Assembly: GCF_001514195.1 (NCBI RefSeq)
Contig: NZ_KQ948736.1
Span: 252,895 to 316,894 of the forward strand
DNA: 64,000 bases
From: Streptomyces griseorubiginosus
Lineage (GTDB): Bacteria > Actinomycetota > Actinomycetes > Streptomycetales > Streptomycetaceae
Reading direction: 5' to 3'
Position numbers and translations under genes: made by a program. This document shows, piece after piece, positions 51,549-59,233 of the stretch (positions within the stretch are counted from its first letter, which is position 1; each line of letters opens with the position of its first letter). The notes under the pieces are model-generated. The model ran no database searches, was not told the origin of the DNA, and worked only from the letters and a program-made list of their open reading frames with translations.

Positions 51549-52295
51549 TCACCGCTGTTGACGATGCGACCGCCACACCCGGAAGTCGTTGATCCGGAAG
51601 TGGCTCCAGGTGGTACGGAACGCGAAGTGCCCGCTCGTGTACGGCTCCGGGTCGGTGTAGTCGAAGACGAGCCGTCCGTTGTTCCACCACTTCACCCCGG
51701 TGCCGTCGGAGACGATACGCACCCGGTTCGGCCGGTTCGCGACGAGCAGGGGCTCGGTGTAGTCGTAGACCAGCGGCCGCACCCCGGCCTGGCCGACGTA
51801 CCGGCGCAGCCGGGTCGTGGTGTTGGTGTTGGCGCCGTAGCCGACGTAGTAGGTCGTGAGTTGGTCGTACTCCGCGAGGGCCCCGCCGCGGTGCGTGGCG
51901 AAGATGTCCTGCGGGGACCGGACGTCGACGGCGTTCCAGAAGTTGTTGAGGTCGGAGACCCGGTCGTTGACGCCGCCCTCCGAGACCGGCGTCGCGGTGT
52001 ACTCGAGGACGTACGGTCCTTCGAGCCGCTGCTTGAACCAGATCGTCGCGCCGGCGGGCACGTCGACCTCCAGGGTCCTGCGCCGCGCGGTGACCGAGCC
52101 GCCCTGCTCCAGTTCGACGGCCCACTGTCCGAGACCGTGGTGGAAGTCGTCGTGGGCGACGAGGCGACGGTGTCGCGGCGAGGCGCTCGCCGTGGCCGCG
52201 GGGCCGAGGGCGGCGAGGGCGGCACCTGCGGCGAGGGCTCCGAAGGCTCTGCGGGTGGTCGTCACGTCCGGTGGCGGTACGGGACTGGGCGACAC
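51549..52295 (-). CDS. Tat-exported DUF6250 protein, putative polysaccharide-active
   Basis: A 248-residue secreted protein. GTG start with GGAGGTCACC upstream; TTRRAFGALAAGAALAAL is a twin-arginine signal and SAS near residue 40 a likely cleavage site. The mature part is a beta-sandwich: DDFHHGLGQWAVELEQGG, TIWFKQRLEGPYVLEYTATPV, NRPNRVRIVSDGTGVKWWNNGRLVFDYTDPEPYTSGHFAFRTTWSHFRINDFRVW. This matches DUF6250, a concanavalin-like fold often found in polysaccharide-lyase and glycosidase contexts. A LacI-type operator lies just upstream. Confidence 0.8.
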   Translation of the reverse strand: MSPSPVPPPDVTTTRRAFGALAAGAALAALGPAATASASPRHRRLVAHDDFHHGLGQWAVELEQGGSVTARRRTLEVDVPAGATIWFKQRLEGPYVLEYTATPVSEGGVNDRVSDLNNFWNAVDVRSPQDIFATHRGGALAEYDQLTTYYVGYGANTNTTTRLRRYVGQAGVRPLVYDYTEPLLVANRPNRVRIVSDGTGVKWWNNGRLVFDYTDPEPYTSGHFAFRTTWSHFRINDFRVWRSHRQQR

Positions 52296-52316
52296 GGTGA
52301 CCTCCGAAGGAATCAG

Positions 52317-52326
52317 AAAGCGCTTA
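52317..52326 (-). promoter_or_regulatory. LacI-family operator-like palindrome AAAGCGCTTA
   Basis: AAGCGCTT, the perfect core of LacI/GalR-family and cre-type operators, lies 23 bases upstream of the DUF6250 start in the context AGAAAGCGCTTACA. It suggests carbohydrate-responsive repression of the secreted DUF6250 protein. No lacI gene is in the window. Confidence 0.5.
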
Positions 52327-52495
52327 CACAGCAACGGAGTTCACTGTGCCCCACCCTCCCCCGGCTGTCGACGACCCCGAGCCCCCTCGCCACGAGATCG
52401 CAATGAAGTGATCGTTCAGGAGCAACGGCTCACAGGCCGGGCCGGGGCGGCGGACCGCCGGAGTCGGAACCCGTGGGCGGGACCCGGGGACGGAA

Positions 52496-52537
52496 CACCG
52501 AAGGCCGGACCCGGGGATCGGGGTCCGGCCTTCGGTG
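52496..52537 (-). terminator. 17-bp perfect hairpin downstream of M23 peptidase gene
   Basis: CACCGAAGGCCGGACCC (52496-52512) and GGGTCCGGCCTTCGGTG (52521-52537) are perfect complements around an eight-base loop, starting 15 bases after the stop codon. There is no T-run, as in many Streptomyces terminators. Confidence 0.8.
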
Positions 52538-52551
52538 GTACAGGGGCGGGG

Positions 52552-53475
52552 TCAGCCGACGGCGACACCCTTCGAGCGGAGGTAGGCGACCGGGTCCACG
52601 TCCGAGCCGTAGTCCGGCGTGGTGCGGATCTCGAAGTGCAGGTGCGGTCCTGTCACGTTGCCGGTGGCGCCGGAGAGACCGATCTGCTGGCCCTCGGACA
52701 CGGTCTGACCGGCCGACACCGAGAGCTGCGAGAGGTGGGCGTACTGGGCGTAGTAGCCGTCGTTCAGCTTGATGACGACCTGGTTGCCGTAGGCACCGCC
52801 CCAGCCCGCGGAGACGACCGTGCCCGCGGCGACGGCCTTGAGCGGGGTGCCGGTGGGCACGACGAAGTCGACGCCGGTGTGGTAACCGCTGGACCACATG
52901 GCACCCGCCACGTGGTACCCGGTGCCGATGGTGGCCCCGGTGACCGGCAGGGTGTAGCCGCTGGAGCTGCCGGTGCTCTGGGTCGCGGCCGCCGGCTTGG
53001 CCTCCGCCTTCTCCGGCTTCGGGGAAGAGTGCTTCGGGGCGGACGACTTGGCCGGGGATCCGGTCTTCGCCGCGCCCGCGGCCGCCTTCTTGCCGATCGA
53101 CAGCTTCAAGCCGGGGTGGATCAGCGAGGGGTCGTCACCGACGGCCTCACGGTTGTCGGCATAGAGCTTCTTCCAGCCACCGGCGACATTCTGCTCGTCG
53201 GCGATCTTCGAGAGGCAGTCGCCGACGCGCACCGAATAGGTGCGCACGGTCGAGGCCTTCGCGGTGTCTTTCTTCGCGGCGGTCTTCTCAGCCGACTTCT
53301 GCGTGACCGGGAGCGACTGAACGGCCTTTTCCGGCACCGACTGCGAGGTGGCGGCGTGGGCGCCGGTGGCCCCCATCAGCGGGAGCGCGAGCGCGGCGCC
53401 TCCGGTACCGGCGACGGCTATCGAGCGGGTGAAGCGCTGGGACTTCGGGCGGCGGTGCTTACCCTTCGCGGGCAT
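52552..53475 (-). CDS. Secreted LysM-M23 peptidoglycan endopeptidase
   Basis: A 307-residue exported cell-wall hydrolase starting MPAKGKHRRPK behind GGAGAGG. The signal peptide runs to about residue 43 (GGAALALPLMGATGAHA-A). A LysM domain follows (TYSVRVGDCLSKIADEQNVAGGWKKLYADNR), then a Lys/Ala/Pro linker, then the M23 domain: SGYHTGVDFVVPTGT (zinc His and Asp), AQYAHLSQLSVSAGQTV and GPHLHFEIRTTP (H-x-H). It cleaves peptide bridges in peptidoglycan. The leader contains a c-di-AMP riboswitch, the arrangement known for several Streptomyces muralytic genes. Confidence 0.92.
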   Translation of the reverse strand: MPAKGKHRRPKSQRFTRSIAVAGTGGAALALPLMGATGAHAATSQSVPEKAVQSLPVTQKSAEKTAAKKDTAKASTVRTYSVRVGDCLSKIADEQNVAGGWKKLYADNREAVGDDPSLIHPGLKLSIGKKAAAGAAKTGSPAKSSAPKHSSPKPEKAEAKPAAATQSTGSSSGYTLPVTGATIGTGYHVAGAMWSSGYHTGVDFVVPTGTPLKAVAAGTVVSAGWGGAYGNQVVIKLNDGYYAQYAHLSQLSVSAGQTVSEGQQIGLSGATGNVTGPHLHFEIRTTPDYGSDVDPVAYLRSKGVAVG

Positions 53476-53539
53476 GGCGAATTCCTCTCCGGCGCCTGCG
53501 AGGTGAGCTGTCGGGTGCGAGCTGGAGATGCCCGGCCGC

Positions 53540-53670
53540 GTCGGGACGCGACTAAACCCCAAGCCTGTTCCGGAGACCGGAACAGGCGGTACTGCCTGTG
53601 GGTCCCCCGCTCCTGCCGTCACGGGTGAGTGTGTGCGGAATCCGTTCGGCGGCAGGATTGGGCGTCCGAC
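53540..53670 (-). ncRNA. c-di-AMP (ydaO-yuaA) riboswitch in the M23 leader
   Basis: On the minus strand the leader reads AATCCTGCCGCCGAACGG, then GACGGCAGGAGCGGGGGACC and finally CTTGGGGTTTAGTCGC, the conserved segments of the ydaO-yuaA aptamer. The ends pair as P1: GTCGGACGC (53670-53662) with GCGTCCCGAC (53549-53540), one bulged C. CCTGCCG and CGGCAGG form an internal helix. In Streptomyces this class controls rpf and other cell-wall hydrolase genes and turns expression off at high c-di-AMP. Boundaries are approximate. Confidence 0.85.
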
Positions 53671-53683
53671 CGGATCGGTGGCG

Positions 53684-53713
53684 AACGTAAACGAGCAAGA
53701 CGCAAAGGGACAA
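53684..53713 (-). promoter_or_regulatory. Candidate promoter of riboswitch-M23 transcript
   Basis: On the minus strand TTGTCC (53713-53708) and TACGTT (53689-53684) are separated by 18 bases, placing the start site about 8 bases before the aptamer. A GGGAA-AGCG-TTCCC dyad (53728-53741) lies just upstream of the -35. Confidence 0.5.
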
Positions 53714-53943
53714 GTGAGTGGTTCCCCGGGAAAGCGTTCCCCTTGATCCCTTATGGGAATTACCGGTCACCCTGCGTGAATCGAATGCCCGTCACCCACG
53801 CAAATCCCCTTGAGGGCCATAAGAATTACGTGAACATGACGTGCGACACACCGTCACGGATATGACGCTCCTCACGTCACGAATTCCCAGGACCCCGCAC
53901 TCCGGAAGGAGTTGGAAAGAAACCAGCAATTCGGACAGAAGCC
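53714..53943. other. Upstream part of the 468-bp M23 leader/intergenic region
   Basis: Between the M23 promoter and the alpha-galactosidase stop no gene is seen. The AT-rich stretch around 53750-53840 contains TCCCTTATGGGA-like and GATCCCTTATGGGAATT dyads of unknown purpose. Confidence 0.4.
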
Positions 53944-56019
53944 CTAGATGCGGCGCAGCCGGAAAACTGCCGCATCGAGGTCGCCTCGCAGGCCGGTGCG
54001 AAGTCCGTGATGCAGCAATACGGCCCCTCGGTGAACTTCGCCCGTTTCGAGGCATTCGTACGACGCCGCCGGGTCGAGTCCGCGCAGCCGCACCGCCGGT
54101 ACGGGTTCCCCGTAGTGCTGGGCCTGAAGCCAGGCGAGTACGACCGCCTCCTCGCCGAGGACGTACTGCACCGCGCTCAGGCCGCCCCGCGGCGGACGCA
54201 GCCGGTACAGGTCGCCACGCTGGACCACGGGACGGATCTCCTTGTAGAGGTCCACCCAGCGGCGGGCCTCGGCGAGCTCCTCCTCGGTCCACTCCGTGAG
54301 GTCGCCCCCGACCCCGAGCACCCCGGCCATGGAGCTGACGAACCGGAACCGAAGCGAGCTCACCCGGTCGTTGAGCTGGGTGTTGGGGCTGTCGGTGACC
54401 CAGGCGGCCATCACGCGCGCGGGATGGATCTGACTGAAGCCGTGCTGGATGGCGAGACGGTCGAGCGGGTCGGTGTTGTCCGAGGTCCACACCTGGTCGG
54501 TGCGGCTGAGCACCCCGAGGTCGATCCGGCCGCCGCCGCCCGAGCAGGACTCGAAGGCGACACCGGGGTGGGCCGCGCGCAGCCGGTCCAGCAGGGCGTA
54601 GAAGCCACGGACATGGTCCACCCACAGGCGCTGCGGGTAGGGGTCGCCGGGCCAGCCGGCGTCGGTGAAGCAGCGGTTGAAGTCCCACTTGACGTAGTCG
54701 ATCGGGGCGCTCGACAGCAGGGCGTCGAGCTGTTCCCAGAGGTACTCCTGGACGTCCTCGCGCGCGAGGTTCAGTACGAGCTGATTGCGGAACTCCGTCC
54801 GCTTTCGTCCCTCTTGGTACTGCACCCAGTCCGGGTGGGCGCGGTACAGCTCGCTGTCCGGGTTGACCATCTCCGGCTCGACCCAGATGCCGAACTGCAT
54901 GCCGAGCGCGTGCACGTAGTCGCCGAGCGGCTTGAGGCCGGAGGGGAAGCGGTCGGGGTTGGGGCTCCAGTCGCCGAGACCGGCCCGGTCGCTGGTGCGG
55001 GTGCCGAACCAGCCGTCGTCGACCACGAACAGCTCGACCCCGGCCGCGGCGGCCCGGCGGGCCAGGGTGCCCTGCTGCTCCTCGGAGATGTCGAAGTTGG
55101 TGGCCTCCCAGGAGTTGAACAGCACCGGCCGGTCCTGGTCGGCGTCCGGGATGACGTAGGCCCGCTGGTAGGCGTGCCAGGCGCGGCTCGCGCCGCCGAA
55201 ACCGCCGTCGCTCCAGAGTCCGGCGAAGACGGGCGTCGTGAACGACTCCCCCTCGGCCAGGCTGAGCAGGCCGGACTCGTCGTAGCCGGCACCGCCGGTG
55301 ATCTGCACGCGCGCGTCGGGGAGTTGAGCGACGGCGATCCGCCAGGACCCCGACCAGCCGAGGGCGGCCCCGTAGACCTCGCCGCGCTCCTCGGTGGCGT
55401 CGGTGTCGAGCGCGACCCAGGGCAGGTGCTGGTGCCCGGTGTGGCCGCGGCGGCTGCCGATGACCTTCTCGCCGTAGGTGAGCGGGGTTTGGGTGAGCAG
55501 GGACTCGGCGGCCCAGCGGCCGTGCAGCTGGGAGAGCCGCCAGCCGTCCTCGCGGTCGGGCAGGGTCCAGGTCGCGGAGTCGGCACGCAGCAGCTCGACG
55601 GGGCCCGGCCCCTGGTTGTCCAGGGTCACCCAGCGCTCCAGGACGTCGTGGCGCATCCGGTAGTGCAGGGTGATGGCCAGGCCGCCGTCGCGGAACCGCA
55701 GCCGCAGCTCGTCGCCCTCGGTGTCGTGGGACTCGAAGGTCCACTCGGTGCCGCGGCGCTCGTCAGTGCGCACGGACAGGGCGGGCCGGGTGAACCGGGG
55801 GCCGCCCTCGACCGGGTACTCCTCGCGCCCGTCGAGCCGGGACTCGAAGGGCCAGTACTCCGGCAGCGGGCGCACCGCGAGCGCCTCGGCGTCGGCGAGG
55901 GCGATCTTGGGCCCCCAGTGCAGGTGCAGCAGCTCGTCCTCGGGTGTGAGGTGCAGGGCGTAACTGCTGGCCGGCCCGGACAGAATCCACGTACGGCCGT
56001 TCTCGGCGATCTCCAGCAT
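53944..56019 (-). CDS. Alpha-galactosidase, glycoside hydrolase family 36
   Basis: A 691-residue GH36 enzyme starting MLEIAENGRTWIL behind GAGGGG. The N-terminal beta-sandwich (about 1-280) leads to the TIM barrel: FVVDDGWFGTRTSDRAGLGDW, FGIWVEPEMVNPDSELYR, IDYVKWDFNRC (nucleophile Asp in W-D-x-N-R), ESCSGGGGRIDLGVL and QVWTSDNTDPLDR (acid/base Asp in S-D-N). It removes terminal alpha-galactosyl residues, e.g. from melibiose or raffinose. No signal peptide is present, so it acts inside the cell. No transporter or regulator is adjacent. Confidence 0.93.
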   Translation of the reverse strand: MLEIAENGRTWILSGPASSYALHLTPEDELLHLHWGPKIALADAEALAVRPLPEYWPFESRLDGREEYPVEGGPRFTRPALSVRTDERRGTEWTFESHDTEGDELRLRFRDGGLAITLHYRMRHDVLERWVTLDNQGPGPVELLRADSATWTLPDREDGWRLSQLHGRWAAESLLTQTPLTYGEKVIGSRRGHTGHQHLPWVALDTDATEERGEVYGAALGWSGSWRIAVAQLPDARVQITGGAGYDESGLLSLAEGESFTTPVFAGLWSDGGFGGASRAWHAYQRAYVIPDADQDRPVLFNSWEATNFDISEEQQGTLARRAAAAGVELFVVDDGWFGTRTSDRAGLGDWSPNPDRFPSGLKPLGDYVHALGMQFGIWVEPEMVNPDSELYRAHPDWVQYQEGRKRTEFRNQLVLNLAREDVQEYLWEQLDALLSSAPIDYVKWDFNRCFTDAGWPGDPYPQRLWVDHVRGFYALLDRLRAAHPGVAFESCSGGGGRIDLGVLSRTDQVWTSDNTDPLDRLAIQHGFSQIHPARVMAAWVTDSPNTQLNDRVSSLRFRFVSSMAGVLGVGGDLTEWTEEELAEARRWVDLYKEIRPVVQRGDLYRLRPPRGGLSAVQYVLGEEAVVLAWLQAQHYGEPVPAVRLRGLDPAASYECLETGEVHRGAVLLHHGLRTGLRGDLDAAVFRLRRI

Positions 56020-56105
56020 GGTGGTGCCCCTCACAGATTCGAACAGGTGTAAACAGGCGCGCTCAGGCAGCAACATCATCAATGGCCAGGGGCCCCTGCT
56101 GCAAC

Positions 56106-56151
56106 GCCTGTGGACGACCGATTGCCAGGCCTGTGGACAACTCATTGCCCC
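56106..56151. promoter_or_regulatory. Tandem 23-bp repeat carrying DnaA-box-like sites
   Basis: GCCTGTGGACGACCGATTGC (unit 1, 56106-56128) and GCCTGTGGACAACTCATTGC (unit 2, 56129-56151) are adjacent imperfect copies. Unit 2 contains TGTGGACAA, the exact complement of the Streptomyces DnaA box TTGTCCACA; unit 1 has one mismatch. The pair lies in the 208-bp divergent spacer between the alpha-galactosidase and phosphatase genes. Confidence 0.55.
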
Positions 56152-56227
56152 AGGAAGCCATGTCGTATGGTCGAGAGCGTGCCCGTCGACGAGCAGCGCC
56201 GACGGTGCCCGGCTGGGAGGAGCCCCC

Positions 56228-57025
56228 GTGACGCAGCAGATCCCGTCGACCGAACCCGAGCTCGCCGGAGTCCGCAACTTCCGTGATGTGGGCGGACTGC
56301 GGACGGCGGACGGACGGCGGGTGCGGTACGGGGTGCTGTTCCGCAGTGGCCACCTCGCACACGCGACGGAGGACGACGCCGCCTTCCTGTCCTCGCTCGG
56401 CCTGCACACGATCTTCGACTTCCGCAACGCGGCGGACCAGAAGCTGGAGGGCCCCGACGTCGAGCTGCCGGGCGTCACCAATGTGAATCTGCCGCTGAGC
56501 GACCCGGCGGAGGGCACCTGGTTCTGGAAGATGGTCCGGGACGGGGACATCGAGCAGCTGCGGGAGCTGCTCGGCGACGGCAAGGCCGCGGCGCGGATGA
56601 CCAACTCCTACCGCACGATGATCAAGGAGCGCACCGCCGAGCACTCCCAGGTGGTGCGTTCCCTCGCCGAGGACAGCGTCCCCGCCCTCATGCACTGCGC
56701 GGCCGGCAAGGACCGCGCGGGCCTGGCCGTGGCGGTGACCCTGCTCGCCCTGGGCGTGGAGCGCGAGGCGATCGTGGCCGACTACCTGGAGTCGAACGCC
56801 AAACACCGCCGCTACAAGGTCCGCCGCACCAGCACCTCCGCCGACGCGTACTCCCCCGAGGTCATGGAGCTGCTCAGCCCGCTGTTCGAAGCGCGCGCCG
56901 AGTATCTGGAGGCGGCCTTCGAGACCATTGAGGAGACCTGGGGCGGCGTCGACACCTATCTGGAGGAAGGTCTCGGCCTCACCCCCGAGATCCGCGAGCG
57001 GCTGCGGGAGCGCCTGCTCGACTGA
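56228..57025 (+). CDS. Tyrosine/lipid phosphatase (MptpB-like)
   Basis: A 265-residue protein-tyrosine phosphatase with GTG start behind GGAGGAG. GVRNFRDVGGLRTADGRRVRYGVLFRSGHLAHATEDD is the N-terminus of the Y_phosphatase3 family, IFDFRNAADQKLEGPD follows, and ALMHCAAGKDRAGLAVAV is the P-loop (H-C-A-A-G-K-D-R), with the Lys and Asp typical of MptpB-type dual-specificity/phosphoinositide phosphatases. It is cytosolic or exported without an obvious signal. Target unknown. Confidence 0.9.
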   Translation: MTQQIPSTEPELAGVRNFRDVGGLRTADGRRVRYGVLFRSGHLAHATEDDAAFLSSLGLHTIFDFRNAADQKLEGPDVELPGVTNVNLPLSDPAEGTWFWKMVRDGDIEQLRELLGDGKAAARMTNSYRTMIKERTAEHSQVVRSLAEDSVPALMHCAAGKDRAGLAVAVTLLALGVEREAIVADYLESNAKHRRYKVRRTSTSADAYSPEVMELLSPLFEARAEYLEAAFETIEETWGGVDTYLEEGLGLTPEIRERLRERLLD

Positions 57026-57037
57026 GCCGTACGGCCC

Positions 57038-57160
57038 CTACTGTCCGGCTCCCACCTCGAAGAGCAGGTAGAGGAAGGCCGCGAAGACGTGGCCGGCCGC
57101 CAAGTAGATGAGAAGGCGTACCCACAGGGCGCGGGGAAACTTCTCCTCCATGTCGCTCAT
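57038..57160 (-). CDS. DUF6126-type 40-residue membrane microprotein
   Basis: A 40-codon gene starting MSDMEEKFPRALWVRL, with a single transmembrane helix (LLIYLAAGHVFAAFLYLLFE, residues 16-35) and a short GAGQ end. The ATG overlaps the stop of the XRE-cupin gene by four bases (ATGA), so its translation is coupled to that regulator. DUF6126 proteins are tiny membrane proteins found in Streptomyces beside XRE regulators; function unknown. A role as membrane partner or anti-regulator is inference. Confidence 0.8.
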   Translation of the reverse strand: MSDMEEKFPRALWVRLLIYLAAGHVFAAFLYLLFEVGAGQ

Positions 57161-57762
57161 GGTGTCTCTCCAGGGGTGGGGCCCAGGCACAGGGCGGCCG
57201 TGGGACTCTGCAACAGGGTGTGGACGAACAGGAGCTCGACTCCGTCGGGATCCTGGGCGGCGATGCGGTGCGGGGTCAGCGAGTCGAAGTGCGCACTGTC
57301 ACCGGGACCGAGTCCGTGCGTGGTGTCGCCGAGACGCAGGCGCAGCCGTCCGCGCAGGACGTAAAGCCATTCCTCGCCCGGGTGCACCCGCACGATGTCG
57401 CCCTGGGAGCCGTGCGGCACGCGCACCCGCAGGGCCTGCATGCCGCGGCCGGACGCGCCGGCCTGGAAGTAGGTCCAGCCGCCGGCCGCGGTGGGTTCCA
57501 TGTCGGCGGCGCGCACCACGGACTCCCGGTCGACGACCGTCTCACCGAGGAGTTCCGAGACCGTCGTACCGTAGATGCGGGCGAGTGCGAGCAGCATCGG
57601 CAGCGAGGGCTGGCGCTGCCCGGTCTCCAGCCGGGAGAGGTGGGCGGCCGACAGCCCCGCGGCGGCGGCCGCGGCCTCCAGAGTGAGGGAGGCGCGGCGG
57701 CGCAGCGCGCGAAGCTGGGGAGCCACCGAGGGCAGCTCCGTGAAGGCTTCCGGGGAGCTCAT
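57157..57762 (-). CDS. XRE-family regulator with cupin domain
   Basis: A 201-residue regulator. HTH_3 at about residues 15-70 (LRALRRRASLTLEAAAAAAGLSAAHLSRLETGQRQPSLPMLLALARIYG) and cupin_2 at about 110-185 (RVPHGSQGDIVRVHPGEEWLYVLRGRLRLRLGD, GPGDSAHFDSLTPHRI) with several His residues. It is co-transcribed with the DUF6126 microprotein. Two overlapping palindromes 20-60 bases upstream are the likely autoregulatory operators. Streptomyces carries several such pairs; the ligand of the cupin is not known. Confidence 0.88.
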   Translation of the reverse strand: MSSPEAFTELPSVAPQLRALRRRASLTLEAAAAAAGLSAAHLSRLETGQRQPSLPMLLALARIYGTTVSELLGETVVDRESVVRAADMEPTAAGGWTYFQAGASGRGMQALRVRVPHGSQGDIVRVHPGEEWLYVLRGRLRLRLGDTTHGLGPGDSAHFDSLTPHRIAAQDPDGVELLFVHTLLQSPTAALCLGPTPGETP

Positions 57763-57779
57763 GCCTCCATTCAGCCGCA

Positions 57780-57820
57780 GCTTTGCCTCTGCGGCAAATT
57801 TCTTGCCTCAGAGGCAAAGC
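57780..57820 (-). promoter_or_regulatory. Double palindromic operator upstream of XRE-cupin gene
   Basis: GCTTTGCCTCTG (57780-57791) and CAGAGGCAAAGC (57809-57820) are perfect 12-base inverted repeats. Within them two local palindromes occur: TTTGCC-TCTGC-GGCAAA (57782-57798) and TTGCCTC-A-GAGGCAA (57803-57817). The four TTGCC/GGCAA half-sites about one helical turn apart suggest cooperative binding by two dimers of the XRE regulator. Confidence 0.65.
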
Positions 57821-57821
57821 C

Positions 57822-57838
57822 CCGGGGTAAAGCCCCGG
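57822..57838 (-). terminator. Short hairpin at the end of the hopanoid operon
   Basis: CCGGGG and CCCCGG form a six-base stem with a five-base loop ten bases after the hpnO stop codon. The stem is short, so it is a weak terminator candidate; it may also border the XRE operator. Confidence 0.4.
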
Positions 57839-57847
57839 CGGCAGGGG

Positions 57848-59233
57848 TCAACGGTTGGCCACCGCCTGCTTCACCAGCGTCCTGCCGAAGTCCCACATCA
57901 GCCCGCTGCCGCTGTGCGCGTCGTCCATGACGTCGGTGAAGGCGTCGACGAACCGGTCCACTTCCTTCTCGCCGACGACGAGCGGCGGGATCAGCTTGAT
58001 GACCTCCAGGTGGTCGCCGGAGACCTGGGTGAGGATCCGGTGCCGCTGGAGCAGCGGTACGACGACCATCTGCGCGAACAGGCCCTTGCGCGCGGCCTGG
58101 AGCATGGTCCAGCGGCCGCGCAGCTTGAGCGACCTGGGCTTGCCGAACTCGATGCCGATCATCAGGCCCCGGCCGCGGACATCGGCGAGCAGCTCGTACT
58201 TGTCGACGAGCGCCGCCAGCCGGGACTTCAGCAGCTCCCCCGTCGCGCGCGCGTTCGCGACGATCTGCTCGTTCTCCATGACCGACAGGACCGCGAGCCC
58301 CGCCGCCATGGCCTGTGCGTTGGACCCGAAGCTCGCCGAGTGCACCAGCACCCGGTCCATGGACGAGTAAACCTTCTTGAAGATCCAGTCCTTGCCGAGC
58401 GTGGCCCCGACCGGCACATAGCCGCCGGAGAGCGCCTTGGCCACGCAGACCAGGTCGGGCTCGACCCCGTCCTCGTGCTGGTAGGCGTAGAAGGCCCCGG
58501 TGCGCCCGAGCCCGGTCTGCACCTCGTCAGCGATGAGCAGCGCCTTGTGCCGGCGCAGCAGTTCCTGCGCGGACCGCAGATAGCCGGGCGGCGCCTCGTG
58601 CACGCCCTTGCCCTGGATCGGCTCGACGACCAGGGCGGCCACGTCGCCCTTCTTCAACTCCCGGGCCAGGGCGTCGAGATCGCCGAGGGGCACGGCCGTG
58701 TCGGGCAGCAGGGGTGCGAAGCCGTCCCGGAAGCCGGACTCGCCGTTGACCGAGAGCGAGCCGGTGGTCAGTCCGTGGAAGGCGTGGTCGCAGTACAGGA
58801 CCCGTGGCCTGCCGGTGGCGTACCGGGCGAACTTCAGCGCGGTCTCCACCGCCTCCGTTCCGCTGTTGCCGAAGAACACCCGGTCCAGGTGCGGGCTGTG
58901 GGCGAGGAGCTTCTCGGCCAGCAGCCCGGGCAGCGGCTGGCAGTCGAAGCGGGTGAGGTCGGCGAGCTGGGCGTCGAGGACGTCGTGCAGTGCCTTGCGG
59001 ACGACGGGGTGGTGACGCCCCAGGCCCATCACCCCGAACCCGGCGAGCATGTCCAGGTAGTCGTTGCCGTCCGCGTCCCAGAAGTACGCGCCCTCGCCGC
59101 GCTCGTAGACCTTGTCGAAGCCGATGGTGTGCAGCATGCGCGGGAGCTGGTGGTTCAGGTACTTCCCGTGCAGCTCGTACCGCTCGGCTCCGCGCTCGGC
59201 CAGGAGTCTGCCGAGGTCGAACTCCGTGCTCAT
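57848..59233 (-). CDS. hpnO: Hopanoid aminotransferase HpnO (class III PLP)
   Basis: A 461-residue class III aminotransferase. [22 protein letters not shown] binds PLP phosphate, [16 protein letters not shown] follows, [23 protein letters not shown] has the Asp for the pyridine nitrogen, and [20 protein letters not shown] carries the catalytic Lys. In S. coelicolor the homologue converts a bacteriohopane aldehyde to aminobacteriohopanetriol. It overlaps dxs by four bases (ATGA) and is the last gene of the hpnG-hpnH-ispG-dxs-hpnO operon, which supports this assignment over a general ornithine or acetylornithine aminotransferase. Confidence 0.9.
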   Translation of the reverse strand: MSTEFDLGRLLAERGAERYELHGKYLNHQLPRMLHTIGFDKVYERGEGAYFWDADGNDYLDMLAGFGVMGLGRHHPVVRKALHDVLDAQLADLTRFDCQPLPGLLAEKLLAHSPHLDRVFFGNSGTEAVETALKFARYATGRPRVLYCDHAFHGLTTGSLSVNGESGFRDGFAPLLPDTAVPLGDLDALARELKKGDVAALVVEPIQGKGVHEAPPGYLRSAQELLRRHKALLIADEVQTGLGRTGAFYAYQHEDGVEPDLVCVAKALSGGYVPVGATLGKDWIFKKVYSSMDRVLVHSASFGSNAQAMAAGLAVLSVMENEQIVANARATGELLKSRLAALVDKYELLADVRGRGLMIGIEFGKPRSLKLRGRWTMLQAARKGLFAQMVVVPLLQRHRILTQVSGDHLEVIKLIPPLVVGEKEVDRFVDAFTDVMDDAHSGSGLMWDFGRTLVKQAVANR

